A DNA stretch of 64,000 bases, taken from Niveispirillum cyanobacteriorum (lineage in GTDB: Bacteria > Pseudomonadota > Alphaproteobacteria > Azospirillales > Azospirillaceae). The translations under genes and the position numbers were made by a program. Every line of letters starts with the position of its first letter. The first letter of the stretch is position 1. A model generated the notes under the pieces. That model was not told where the DNA came from. It did not search any database and was given only the letters and a program-made list of their open reading frames with translations. The stretch is taken from contig NZ_CP025611.1 in assembly GCF_002868735.1 (NCBI RefSeq), positions 1,730,501-1,794,500 on the forward strand, given 5' to 3'. Below, in pieces: positions 37,301 through 46,700 of this stretch.

Positions 37301-37319
37301 GGCCGGGCATCGCCCGGCC
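37301..37319 (+). promoter_or_regulatory. Leader hairpin just upstream of the MBL gene
   Basis: GGCCGGGC (37301-37308), ATC loop and GCCCGGCC (37312-37319) make a perfect 8-bp stem 13 bases before the ATG of the MBL-fold gene. It could hide or expose the ribosome binding site, or be an attenuator for the long leader; untested. Confidence 0.4.
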
Positions 37320-37332
37320 CCAGGGGCGTGTC

Positions 37333-38193
37333 ATGGAGTTCAAGGTTAAGTTCTGGGGCGTGCGCGGGACCTTTCCCTGTGCCTTCGCCTCGCATCTGAC
37401 CTATGGCGGCAATACCAGCTGCATCGAGGTCACCGTGGGTGGCCGCACGCTGGTGCTGGATGCCGGCACGGGCCTGCGCCCGATGGGCAAGCATTTCCTG
37501 CGCGACAATATCCGCAACGCCACCCTGCTGCTCAGCCACGCGCATTGGGACCATATCAACGGCTTCCCCTTCTTCGAACCCGGCTATTGCCCGGATTTCA
37601 GCCTGGATATCTTTGCCCGCGACCTGTCGGGCTGCTCCTGCATCGGGGAGGTTCTGACCACCTGCATGGAAAAGCCGCTGTTCCCGGTGCCGCTGACCAC
37701 CATGCGCGCCAAGATCGGCTTTCAGAACCTGCATGCCGGCGATCAGCTGGACCTCGCCCCCGGTCTGGTGGTGAAGACCGGGGAGCTGAACCATCCCGGC
37801 GGGGCCGTCGGCTACCGCATCGAATATGCCGGCAAGTCCTTCTGCTATGTCACCGACACCGAACATGTGCCGGGGCAGCTGGACCAGAATATCCTGCGCC
37901 TGATCGAGGGTGCGGACGTGGTCGTCTATGACACGACCTATACGGAGGCGGAATACGCCACCCGTGTCGGCTGGGGCCATTCAACCTGGAACGAGGGTGT
38001 GAAGCTGATGGAGGCGGCGGGTGCAAAGCGCCTGTGCCTGTTCCACCACGACCCGGACCATGATGATACGGCCATGGCCGCCATCGAGCGGGAGGCCGCC
38101 CAGCGCTTCCCCGGCGCCTTTGCGGCGCGGGAGGGGGTGACGCTGGACATGCTGAACCTGCCGGCGGTGGAAGGGATCGTGGTGGCGGCCTGA
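37333..38193 (+). CDS. MBL-fold metallo-hydrolase
   Basis: 286 residues of the metallo-beta-lactamase fold with the metal motif HAHWDH (His69, His71, Asp73, His74), a GGNTSCIEV start typical of the PhnP/RNase Z-like branch, TDTEH and a C-terminal FHHDPDHDD. Such proteins often act as phosphodiesterases or phosphorylated-sugar/lipid hydrolases; the substrate is not determined. The start MEFKVKFWGVRG was chosen over an upstream ATG because the extra 24 residues are not family-like. Probably monocistronic with its own 195-base leader. It converges on the AHSA1 gene with an eight-base gap. Confidence 0.85.
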   Translation: MEFKVKFWGVRGTFPCAFASHLTYGGNTSCIEVTVGGRTLVLDAGTGLRPMGKHFLRDNIRNATLLLSHAHWDHINGFPFFEPGYCPDFSLDIFARDLSGCSCIGEVLTTCMEKPLFPVPLTTMRAKIGFQNLHAGDQLDLAPGLVVKTGELNHPGGAVGYRIEYAGKSFCYVTDTEHVPGQLDQNILRLIEGADVVVYDTTYTEAEYATRVGWGHSTWNEGVKLMEAAGAKRLCLFHHDPDHDDTAMAAIEREAAQRFPGAFAAREGVTLDMLNLPAVEGIVVAA

Positions 38194-38201
38194 CGCCCGT
38201 C

Positions 38202-39119
38202 TTACGCCTTCCAGCCCTTTGCCGCTTCCACAAGCTGGTCCACGGCGGTCGACCAGCCGTCGTAGAAGCCCATCTCGGCATGGCTGGCCGCCCCATCGGG
38301 CGTCTGGTGCATGGCGCGCGCCGTATACCGCGTACCGCCCAGATGATCCTCAAAAGTGATGTCGGCGGTGAAGGCCACGAAGCCCGGCGTCACGGGCCGG
38401 AAACCCGGTGCCATCATGTTGGTGAAGACCAGGCGCTTGCCCTCTTCAATCAGCAGGAAGATGCCGGGATTGTCCGAGACGCCGCCATCCGGCCCCTCCA
38501 TGCGGGTATAGAATTCCCCGCCGGGCGCCAGGTCCATGCGAACCTCTACCGTCTGCCAGGGACGCGGGCACCACCATTGCTTCAGATGTTCCGGGCTGGT
38601 CCAGGCCTTCCAGACCAGGTCGCGCGGCACATCCAGGATACGGGTGATCCCCAGATCGCGGTCGGCGACCAGCACCTGACGTTCCAGCCGTTCCAGCGTC
38701 TGATGACCACCGGCCTCCGCCCCGAACTTGCGCTTTTCTTCCAGCGACTCCACCGTGGGGCAGACCATGGTCAGGGTCACCTTGGTCTTGTCCGTCCCAA
38801 CCTCCTCCAGCCTGATCGACGCATCGAACAGACAATGGTCGGGATCGTCGCCGCCATGTTCATATTCCAGCAGGGACGGCGCTTCGACCCGGCGATAGCG
38901 GATCCAGTTCTCAAAATCCTGACCCCATCCATGCATCGTGTAGCGCCAGGTGCCGCCCGGTCGCACATCCATCTCATGCACCGTGGTGGAGAAGCCGTTC
39001 GGACCCCAGAACAGGGGAATATGCTTCGGATCGGTCAGCACCTTCCACACCATCGGGCGCGGTGCGTTGAGCGTGCGGGTGATCACCATGCTGCGATCAG
39101 CGGGCGGCGGGGTCGTCAT
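38202..39119 (-). CDS. Tandem AHSA1 (SRPBCC) protein
   Basis: 305 residues containing two START/SRPBCC-like AHSA1 domains: about 10-150 and about 155-300, each with the MVWKVLTDPKHIPLFWGP / LVWKAWTSPEHLKQWWCP signature. AHSA1 domains occur in Hsp90 activators and in small-molecule-binding bacterial proteins; here a ligand-binding or aromatic-compound role is more likely. Its start overlaps the end of the ArsR-family gene by 23 bases, a common ArsR-AHSA1 arrangement in which the regulator controls the enzyme. No signal peptide. Confidence 0.88.
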   Translation of the reverse strand: MTTPPPADRSMVITRTLNAPRPMVWKVLTDPKHIPLFWGPNGFSTTVHEMDVRPGGTWRYTMHGWGQDFENWIRYRRVEAPSLLEYEHGGDDPDHCLFDASIRLEEVGTDKTKVTLTMVCPTVESLEEKRKFGAEAGGHQTLERLERQVLVADRDLGITRILDVPRDLVWKAWTSPEHLKQWWCPRPWQTVEVRMDLAPGGEFYTRMEGPDGGVSDNPGIFLLIEEGKRLVFTNMMAPGFRPVTPGFVAFTADITFEDHLGGTRYTARAMHQTPDGAASHAEMGFYDGWSTAVDQLVEAAKGWKA

Positions 39120-39471
39120 CGGTCGATTCCTCCTGTTTCTTCAATATCTGCAAATAGGCGTCCAGCCGGTCGAACCGGGCCTCCCAAACGGCCCGCTGCC
39201 GCGCAATCCATTCCCCCGCCGCATCCATCGCGTGGGGTTGAAGCCGGCAGGTGCGCACACGCCCCACCTTTTCCGTCTGAATCAGGCCGCACTCCTCCAG
39301 CAGCCGCAGATGCTGCATCAGGCTGGGCAGGGCCATGGTGAAGGGTTTCGCCAGCTCCCCCACACTGGCCGGCCCTTCGGCAAGCCGTTCCAGCACGGCC
39401 CGGCGCGACGGGTCGGCCAGGGCGTGGAACATGCGGTCAAGCTGCGTTGGTTCGGTTTGAATGTTAGGCAT
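39097..39471 (-). CDS. ArsR-family winged-helix regulator
   Basis: 124-residue ArsR-type helix-turn-helix repressor: FHALADPSRRAVLERLAEGPASVGELA...MALPSLMQHLRLLEECGLI matches the family core. The classical metal-binding ELCVCDL motif is missing, so it is probably a ligand- or redox-type sensor of the ArsR-AHSA1 class rather than a metal sensor. It ends inside the AHSA1 gene (23-base overlap). A perfect palindrome covers its own start codon, and a second inverted repeat lies 40 bases upstream, both candidates for autoregulation. Confidence 0.92.
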   Translation of the reverse strand: MPNIQTEPTQLDRMFHALADPSRRAVLERLAEGPASVGELAKPFTMALPSLMQHLRLLEECGLIQTEKVGRVRTCRLQPHAMDAAGEWIARQRAVWEARFDRLDAYLQILKKQEESTDDDPAAR

Positions 39472-39479
39472 ATGCCTAA
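39464..39479. promoter_or_regulatory. 16-bp palindrome over the ArsR gene start codon
   Basis: TTAGGCATATGCCTAA is a perfect 16-bp palindrome (39464-39479); the ArsR gene start codon lies inside it (39469-39471). Probable operator for autorepression, and the overlap with the start would couple it to translation initiation or leader control. Confidence 0.7.
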
Positions 39480-39507
39480 GTATCAGGGCAAGGGCGTTGA
39501 GGCAACG

Positions 39508-39535
39508 AAATAGTTTGGAAAGTACCTAACTATTT
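39508..39535. promoter_or_regulatory. Second inverted repeat between the ArsR and SLC13-type genes
   Basis: AAATAGTT (39508-39515) and AACTATTT (39528-39535), a perfect 8-bp inverted repeat with a 12-base spacer containing TACCTAA. It is in an AT-rich patch between divergent genes and may carry promoter elements or a second ArsR-family site. Unproven. Confidence 0.45.
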
Positions 39536-39617
39536 TCCCTTGCCGCAAATTCCCATGGCCCCGCCGGTTCGGTCGTTGTACGCCAAGGGGACGTCTCACC
39601 CCTCCCTACCGGCGCCC

Positions 39618-40847
39618 ATGACCATCCTGATCCTCACCATCTTCGTGCTGGTCTATCTGGGCATGGCCGTCGGCCGCTTCCCCGGATTGCAGATCGACCG
39701 GACCGGCATCGCCCTGCTGGGGGCTGTCATCCTGGCTCTGGCCGGGGCCATGCCTGGGGATGCGCTGGGTGCGGCCATCGATTACCCGACCCTGTTCATC
39801 CTGCTGGGCTTGATGATCCTGTCGGCGCAGTTCGAACTGGCGGGATTTTATGGCTGGTGCGCCGTCCGGCTGGCGCAGGCGGCGTACAGCCCCGTGGCGT
39901 TGCTGGCCCTGGTGGTGGCCGTGGGCGGCGGGCTGTCGGCTGTGCTGGCCAATGATGTCGTGGTCTTCGCCATGACGCCGCTGCTCTGCGCCGGGCTGCT
40001 GGCGCGGGGGCTGGACGCGCGGCCCTATCTGATTGCCTTGGCCGGTGCCGCCAATGCCGGATCAGCGGCCACCATCATCGGCAATCCACAGAATATCCTG
40101 ATCGGACAGTTGGGCCATCTGGATTTCTGGCCGTTCCTGGCGGCCTGCGGCGTGCCGGCCCTGCTGGGTATGGGCTGCGTCTTTGCCACCGTGGCCTTCA
40201 TCTGGCGCAGGCGGTTGGAAATGGCCGACGCCAGCCCCCTGCCCCTGGCCCCGCCCGATCTGGACCTGTGGCACCTGAAAAAGGCGCTGCTGGCCACCCT
40301 GGTGCTGCTGATCTTCTTCGCCACCCCCCTGCCGCAGGAGGAAGGGGTGCTGGCCGTGGCTGCCGCCATGCTGGTCAGCCGCCGGTTTGCCAGCCGGCGC
40401 ATGTTGGGGCTGGTGGACTGGCACCTGCTGGTGCTGTTCGCGGCCCTGTTCGTGGTGACGGCGGCACTGGCCCGTACCGGCCTGCCGGGGGAGATGGTGG
40501 CGGCACTGGCCAGCAGCGGCTGGGCGCTGGACCGGCTGACCGTGCTGGCGCCGCTGTCGCTGGCGGCCAGCAACACCATCGGTAATGTGCCGGCGGTGCT
40601 GCTGCTGATGCAGGTCTGGCCCAGCCCACCGGAAGGCGCGCTTTACGCGCTGGCCGTCCTGTCCACCCTGTCGGGCAACCTGCTGCTGCTGGGCAGCCTT
40701 GCCAACCTGATCGTGGTGGAACGTGCGGCGGCCAGTGGCGTCACCCTGGGCTTCTGGGAACATGCCAAATGCGGCGTGCCCATGACCCTGTCCTCCATCG
40801 CCCTGGCCATCGGATGGCTCTGGGCGATGGGGCATGTGGGGTGGTGA
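39618..40847 (+). CDS. SLC13/ArsB-type anion or arsenite transporter
   Basis: 409-residue membrane protein with about eleven hydrophobic segments of the ArsB/NhaD/SLC13 (IT) superfamily. The ANDVVVFAMTPLL and GAANAGSAATIIGNPQNILIG motifs and the SNTIGNVPAVLLLMQ repeat are the conserved substrate-binding loops. The substrate is uncertain: dicarboxylates, arsenite and sodium/proton exchange are all known in the superfamily. The ATG (MTILILTIFV) was chosen over an upstream start that adds 26 non-hydrophobic residues. Divergent from ArsR, but this ArsR lacks a metal motif, so a link to arsenic is not supported. Three bases separate its end from the convergent GTPase gene. Confidence 0.85.
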   Translation: MTILILTIFVLVYLGMAVGRFPGLQIDRTGIALLGAVILALAGAMPGDALGAAIDYPTLFILLGLMILSAQFELAGFYGWCAVRLAQAAYSPVALLALVVAVGGGLSAVLANDVVVFAMTPLLCAGLLARGLDARPYLIALAGAANAGSAATIIGNPQNILIGQLGHLDFWPFLAACGVPALLGMGCVFATVAFIWRRRLEMADASPLPLAPPDLDLWHLKKALLATLVLLIFFATPLPQEEGVLAVAAAMLVSRRFASRRMLGLVDWHLLVLFAALFVVTAALARTGLPGEMVAALASSGWALDRLTVLAPLSLAASNTIGNVPAVLLLMQVWPSPPEGALYALAVLSTLSGNLLLLGSLANLIVVERAAASGVTLGFWEHAKCGVPMTLSSIALAIGWLWAMGHVGW

Positions 40848-40850
40848 TCC

Positions 40851-42107
40851 TTACGCCGCCTTGGCGTTCACCACACTGTCGAACAGTTCCTGCACCGTCT
40901 CGCGCTTCAAATCCTTGACGATGAAGACGATACGGGTGCTCTGGTCAGCCGTCGGCCAGGCGTCAAGCTGGACCGGCGGGTGGAACAGGTGCTGCACGCC
41001 ATGGATGACGATGGGACGCTCCGCCTCCTCGACATTCAGCAGGCCCTTCACGCGCAGAATGTTATCGCCCTGCGCCTTGGCCACTGTCTCGAAGAAGGTC
41101 ACCAGCCCGTCCCAGGGCAGCGGCTTTTCCGACCGGATCACGAAGGACGAAATCTTATCATTGTGACGGTTGACGTCATGGTGGTGATGGTCGTGGCCAT
41201 GCCCATGGTCGTGATCGCAATGGCCATGATCATGGTCGCAATGGCTGTGGTCATGATGCTCGTGCCCATGGTCATGGGCGTGGTGATCATGGCCGTGCCC
41301 GTGATCATGTCCATGCTCATGCCCGTGATCATGATGATCATGGGTGCAATGGCCATGGTCATGGTCGCAATGCGCATGGTCGTGATCATGGTGATGATCG
41401 TGCCCGCCCTCATAGGCCTCCGCCTTCAACCAGCGCTGCACGTCCAGCGACTTGGTGGCCGGGTTGTACAGGCCCGCATCGAACAGCAGGACCGGCAAAC
41501 CCTGATCCTTCTGCGCATCGACATGGACCGCACCGGGGTTCAGGTCGTGCAGGCGGCGGCGCAGGGCGTCCACCTTGGCCGCATCAGCAAGATCGGTCTT
41601 GGTCAGCACGACGCGGTCGGCCACGGCGGCCTGCTTCAGGCTTTCCTCATGCTCGTCCAGCTGGCCCATGCCATGGACGCTGTCGATGGTCGTCACCACC
41701 CCGTCCAGACGGAAGCGCGAGGCGATCAACGGATCGGTCATCAGCGTGTGCAGGATGGGGGCCGGATCGGCCAGGCCCGTCGTCTCGATCACCACGCGGT
41801 CGAATTCCGGGATCTCGCCGCGCATGCGCTTCATGTACAGGTCACGCAGCGTCTCGGCCAGGTCGGAGCGAATGGTGCAGCACAGGCAGCCGCTATCCAT
41901 CAGCACCATGTTCTCGTCCGACTGTTCCACCAGCAGATGGTCCAGCCCGACCTCGCCAAACTCATTGATGACGACGGCGGTGCGCACCATGGCGGGATCG
42001 CGGATCAGGCGCGACAGAAGCGTGGTCTTGCCGCTGCCCAAAAACCCGGTCAGGACGGAAATGGGCAGGCGGGGCGGCGGGCTGGGCGGGGTCTGTTGCG
42101 TGGACAA
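40851..42107 (-). CDS. CobW/COG0523 metal-chaperone GTPase with long His-rich insert
   Basis: 418-residue GTPase of the COG0523 family. Walker A is GFLGSGKT (21-28), and the metal-binding CLCC (74-77) and TKTD (169-172) motifs are present. A His/Asp/Gly-rich segment of about 80 residues (236-316) with four interspersed cysteines (247, 254, 290, 297) separates the GTPase from the CobW C-terminal domain. Such proteins deliver zinc to client enzymes, especially when zinc is short. Close to a Zur-type regulator gene on the same strand, 69 bases upstream. The start is a TTG with GAGGAA before it; no ATG fits the N-terminus. Confidence 0.9.
   Translation of the reverse strand: MSTQQTPPSPPPRLPISVLTGFLGSGKTTLLSRLIRDPAMVRTAVVINEFGEVGLDHLLVEQSDENMVLMDSGCLCCTIRSDLAETLRDLYMKRMRGEIPEFDRVVIETTGLADPAPILHTLMTDPLIASRFRLDGVVTTIDSVHGMGQLDEHEESLKQAAVADRVVLTKTDLADAAKVDALRRRLHDLNPGAVHVDAQKDQGLPVLLFDAGLYNPATKSLDVQRWLKAEAYEGGHDHHHDHDHAHCDHDHGHCTHDHHDHGHEHGHDHGHGHDHHAHDHGHEHHDHSHCDHDHGHCDHDHGHGHDHHHHDVNRHNDKISSFVIRSEKPLPWDGLVTFFETVAKAQGDNILRVKGLLNVEEAERPIVIHGVQHLFHPPVQLDAWPTADQSTRIVFIVKDLKRETVQELFDSVVNAKAA
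41160..41402 (-). repeat. Low-complexity His/Asp-coding repeat inside the COG0523 gene
   Basis: Short GACCAT/CATGAT/GGCCAT-type units repeat imperfectly across about 240 bases and encode the His/Asp/Gly-rich segment. The repeats stay in frame. On the opposite strand they read as a long Met/Val run, which explains an apparent open frame there. Length variation between strains is likely. Confidence 0.85.
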
Positions 42108-42176
42108 GGGAGGATTCCTCGGGCAGAGAAAGGTCGGTTACTTAAACGGACATGTGGGGGACCAACACCCCAATCG

Positions 42177-42674
42177 TCAATGGTCGCGGCAGTCGGGGCA
42201 GATGCCCGTTACTTCAACGGTCTGCCGCTGTACCGTGAAGCCCTGTGCCGCCGCACTGTCGGCGATGGCTGCTGCAATGCCGCGGTCGGTCAGTTCGGTG
42301 GCATTGCCGCAGCAGGAGCAGACCAGGAACTGCCCCGTATGCGCCGTACCCGGATCGGGACAGCCGACAAAGGCATTCTGGCTTTCGATCCGGTGGATCA
42401 GCCCCTGTTCCAGCAGGAAATCCAGGGCGCGATAGACGGTCAGGGGCGCCACCCGCTTTCCATCCGCCGACAGGTCCTCCAGGATGGCATAGGCGCCGCG
42501 CGGCTTGTGGCTGGACCAGACAAGCTCCAGAACCCGCGCCCGCTGCGACGTGAGGCGCACGCCGCGTTCGGTACAGAGCGCATCGGCCCGCGCCAGCGCA
42601 TCCTTGACGCAGGAGCCATGGTCATGGCGAACGGCATGGTCATGGTGATTATGGGCGTGGGCAGGGCTGGACAT
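42177..42674 (-). CDS. zur: Zur/Fur-family zinc uptake regulator
   Basis: 165-residue Fur-family repressor with a His-rich N-terminal tail (HAHNHHDHAVRHDHG). The winged-helix part is at about 37-105 (RLTSQRARVLELV), and there is a structural zinc site C119-x2-C122 / C159-x2-C162. The two Cys pairs and the neighbouring COG0523 GTPase gene on the same strand indicate zinc rather than iron sensing, but Fur cannot be fully excluded. I did not find a clear Zur box in the 60 bases upstream. The 69-base gap to the GTPase allows one transcript. Confidence 0.85.
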   Translation of the reverse strand: MSSPAHAHNHHDHAVRHDHGSCVKDALARADALCTERGVRLTSQRARVLELVWSSHKPRGAYAILEDLSADGKRVAPLTVYRALDFLLEQGLIHRIESQNAFVGCPDPGTAHTGQFLVCSCCGNATELTDRGIAAAIADSAAAQGFTVQRQTVEVTGICPDCRDH

Positions 42675-42736
42675 GAGAAAGCCTTCGGCAAAGACACTGC
42701 CAATGTAGGCAGGCGGACCGCATAAGGAAAGGAGGG

Positions 42737-43366
42737 TCAGTCCCCTTCCCCCCAGCGCCGCACCCGGCCCGTATCAATATCAAACAGGTCCAGCACGCGC
42801 CCGATCGTGTGGTCGACCATGTCGTCCAGGCTTTGCGGCTTGGCATAGAAGGCAGGAACAGGCGGATAGACGATAGCCCCCATCTCCGTCACCGCCGCCA
42901 TGGAGCGGATATGGCCCAGATGCAGCGGCGTTTCGCGCAGCATCAGCACCAGCCGGCGGCGTTCCTTCAACACCACATCGGCGGCCCGGGTCAGCAGGGA
43001 ACTGGTCACCCCCGACGCGATCTCTGACAGGGACCGCACCGAACAGGGGGCCACGATCATGCCCATGGTGCGGAAACTGCCCGACGAAATCGCAGCCCCA
43101 ATATCGGTGATGGAATAATTGATATCGGCCAGCGCGCGGATATCCGCGACCTTCAGCCCCGACTCGTGCGCAGAGGTCACCTCCGCAGACCTGCTCATTA
43201 CGAGGTGGGATTCGATGCCCAGCCGGCGTAACGTTTCAAGCAGGCGTATGCCGTAAACAATGCCCGACGCCCCGCTGATCCCGACGATCATCCGTCGGGG
43301 CGGTGTCGATGCCGGGTACTGGTCAGGACCGGAAGAACCGGCCGGCTGTGGGAGGATATCTGCCAT
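42737..43366 (-). CDS. ubiX: UbiX-family flavin prenyltransferase
   Basis: 209 residues that would make prenylated FMN, the cofactor for UbiD-type decarboxylases in ubiquinone synthesis. The UbiX core is complete: IVGISGASGIVYGIRLLE, SRSAEVT, GSFRTMGMIVAPCSVRSL with the conserved Ser/Cys region, and RRRLVLMLRETPLHLGHI. The start MADILPQPAG was chosen because the upstream in-frame extension of 31 residues is not family-like. UbiD is not nearby. It lies upstream of zur on the same strand after a 62-base gap. Confidence 0.93.
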   Translation of the reverse strand: MADILPQPAGSSGPDQYPASTPPRRMIVGISGASGIVYGIRLLETLRRLGIESHLVMSRSAEVTSAHESGLKVADIRALADINYSITDIGAAISSGSFRTMGMIVAPCSVRSLSEIASGVTSSLLTRAADVVLKERRRLVLMLRETPLHLGHIRSMAAVTEMGAIVYPPVPAFYAKPQSLDDMVDHTIGRVLDLFDIDTGRVRRWGEGD

Positions 43367-43581
43367 GGAGGTGATGTAGCGCCCCCGATGGTTTTCGTCC
43401 AGGGTGGGCAATCCCCCTCTCGAAAAACCCCACCACCCTATCCATATGCATAGAGCCACAGGTTACGATTCCATGTCAGGATCGTGACCCATGTTTTGTC
43501 CATCAGGAAAGGTCAAGCCGCGTTTCAGGTACCAACAATCAGACAGGTCCGTTGTTCCATCGTTCAAGAAGGAGAGGCCGT

Positions 43582-43749
43582 ATGTTGTTCCCCGAGCGTG
43601 TTGAATCGCTGCGTACCAAGCACGAGAACCTGGACCGGGAGGTGCGCATGGAATCGCGCCGTCCCATGCCCGACACAACGACCCTGACCCGCCTGAAAAT
43701 GGAGAAATTGCGCGTGAAGGAGGAAATGGACCGTCTGGCCCGCGCCTGA
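43582..43749 (+). CDS. DUF465/YdcH-family small protein
   Basis: 55-residue, highly charged helical protein (MLFPERVESLRTKHENLDREV...LTRLKMEKLRVKEEMDRLARA) of the DUF465 type, common in alphaproteobacteria and of unknown function; probably a coiled coil. GGAGAG sits upstream of the ATG at good distance. The gene is followed by a strong terminator and stands alone, so it is a monocistronic unit. Confidence 0.85.
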   Translation: MLFPERVESLRTKHENLDREVRMESRRPMPDTTTLTRLKMEKLRVKEEMDRLARA

Positions 43750-43782
43750 CGGCATTTCCGGCCCCGAACGGCCAGAAGAAAG

Positions 43783-43813
43783 GCCCCTGTCCGCGATGCG
43801 GACGGGGGCTTTT
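43783..43813 (+). terminator. Terminator of the DUF465 gene
   Basis: Arms GCCCCTGTCCGC (43783-43794) and GCGGACGGGGGC (43798-43809) with one G-T pair, a three-base loop, followed by TTTT. A clean rho-independent terminator 33 bases after the stop codon. Confidence 0.9.
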
Positions 43814-43896
43814 GTCATATACCAGCGGCTTGAAATACCGGCTCATCGGCATTTCAAGCTTCGGCGGCACGATACGCTGGCGCACGCGCATCAGGT

Positions 43897-44346
43897 TCAA
43901 CCCACGGCACCACAGTTGGAATGTACCGACGTGACAGGCACGTCCGACTGGATGACGACAGCCATGGACCCGACGCCCTCCTGGCGTGTCAGCCGGGCCG
44001 TGAAGACATAGGCAACTCCCTCCGACGTCACGGACAGGAACGCCTTTACGTCCGAGGGCGCGCGCGGTTGGCCTGGGCGCCAGGATTCCCCGATGAAGCC
44101 GGCCTGCACAAGATAGTAATATCGCCCTTCAACATAGGGTATTGCCAGCTTCACCAGATCCCTCTGGTTCAGGGCGCGGAGGTTTTGTGCCTCGACAATG
44201 CCCAAATAGGCTTCCTGATGCTCCTCAGGAACCACGATCGCCTTGAACTCGCCCTTCAGCCATACCGTATCCATCGGAGGGCGGTCCCGCTCGCACATTA
44301 CTGGCGTCGTAAGAGTAGCGGCAAGGAGAAGGCCAGACAGAAGCAT
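43897..44346 (-). CDS. Secreted protein of unknown function
   Basis: 149 residues beginning MLLSGLLLAATLTTPVMCERD, a signal peptide ending near residue 18. The mature part has a mixed pattern (FKAIVVPEEHQEAYLGIVEAQNL, YYYLVQAGFIGESW, SVTSEGVAYVFTARL) and two Cys residues. I recognise no family. A longer in-frame start 60 bases upstream exists but lacks the clean signal peptide. Flanked by thiC on one side and the DUF465 transcription unit on the other, in DNA less GC-rich than its neighbours. The gene is plausible but unassigned. Confidence 0.6.
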   Translation of the reverse strand: MLLSGLLLAATLTTPVMCERDRPPMDTVWLKGEFKAIVVPEEHQEAYLGIVEAQNLRALNQRDLVKLAIPYVEGRYYYLVQAGFIGESWRPGQPRAPSDVKAFLSVTSEGVAYVFTARLTRQEGVGSMAVVIQSDVPVTSVHSNCGAVG

Positions 44347-44539
44347 GGGATTCTCGTGGATGAAAGGTTGGGACACCGTATGGCAAATCCCGATGAGTGA
44401 AATCACCAGAATTTGCCGTAACGATAACCTCTGACATGTGGCCAGGGGCCGACATCAATTTATGCCGCAGGCTTTGAGCGCGTCCTGGATCATCTCACTC
44501 CGCACGTGCTTTGCTGTGGCAGTCGCCCCCGTGCCAACG

Positions 44540-46572
<2,033 letters not shown>

Positions 46573-46636
46573 GGGGGAAGGTGCGGGATGATGGGGGCAG
46601 GTGTCAAGGGTGGGTAGTTCAGGGGACGAACAAATG

Positions 46637-46671
46637 AAAAGCCCCGGCCCACCATGCAGGTGGACCGGGGC
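46637..46671 (-). terminator. Terminator of the DegP-like protease gene
   Basis: Arms GCCCCGGCCCACC (46641-46653) and GGTGGACCGGGGC (46659-46671) with one mismatch, a five-base loop, then TTTT on the minus strand (46637-46640). It ends the protease transcript and insulates it from the thiC leader. Confidence 0.85.
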
Positions 46672-46700
46672 CCTACAATTCACCGGTGATGCGGTGATCC

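Noticed and set aside
41160-41402. Repeat that could be read as a CRISPR or tandem-repeat array
   Set aside because: The units are short, imperfect and in frame within a protein gene; there are no spacers of fixed length and no cas genes.
40980-42725. Plus-strand open frame with a Met/Val repeat
   Set aside because: It is the reverse complement of the His/Asp-coding repeats of the COG0523 gene; the real protein is on the minus strand.
44347-44539. Possible tRNA or small RNA in the gap before thiC's 3' end
   Set aside because: No cloverleaf, conserved T-loop or strong hairpin could be recognised; left as an empty gap.
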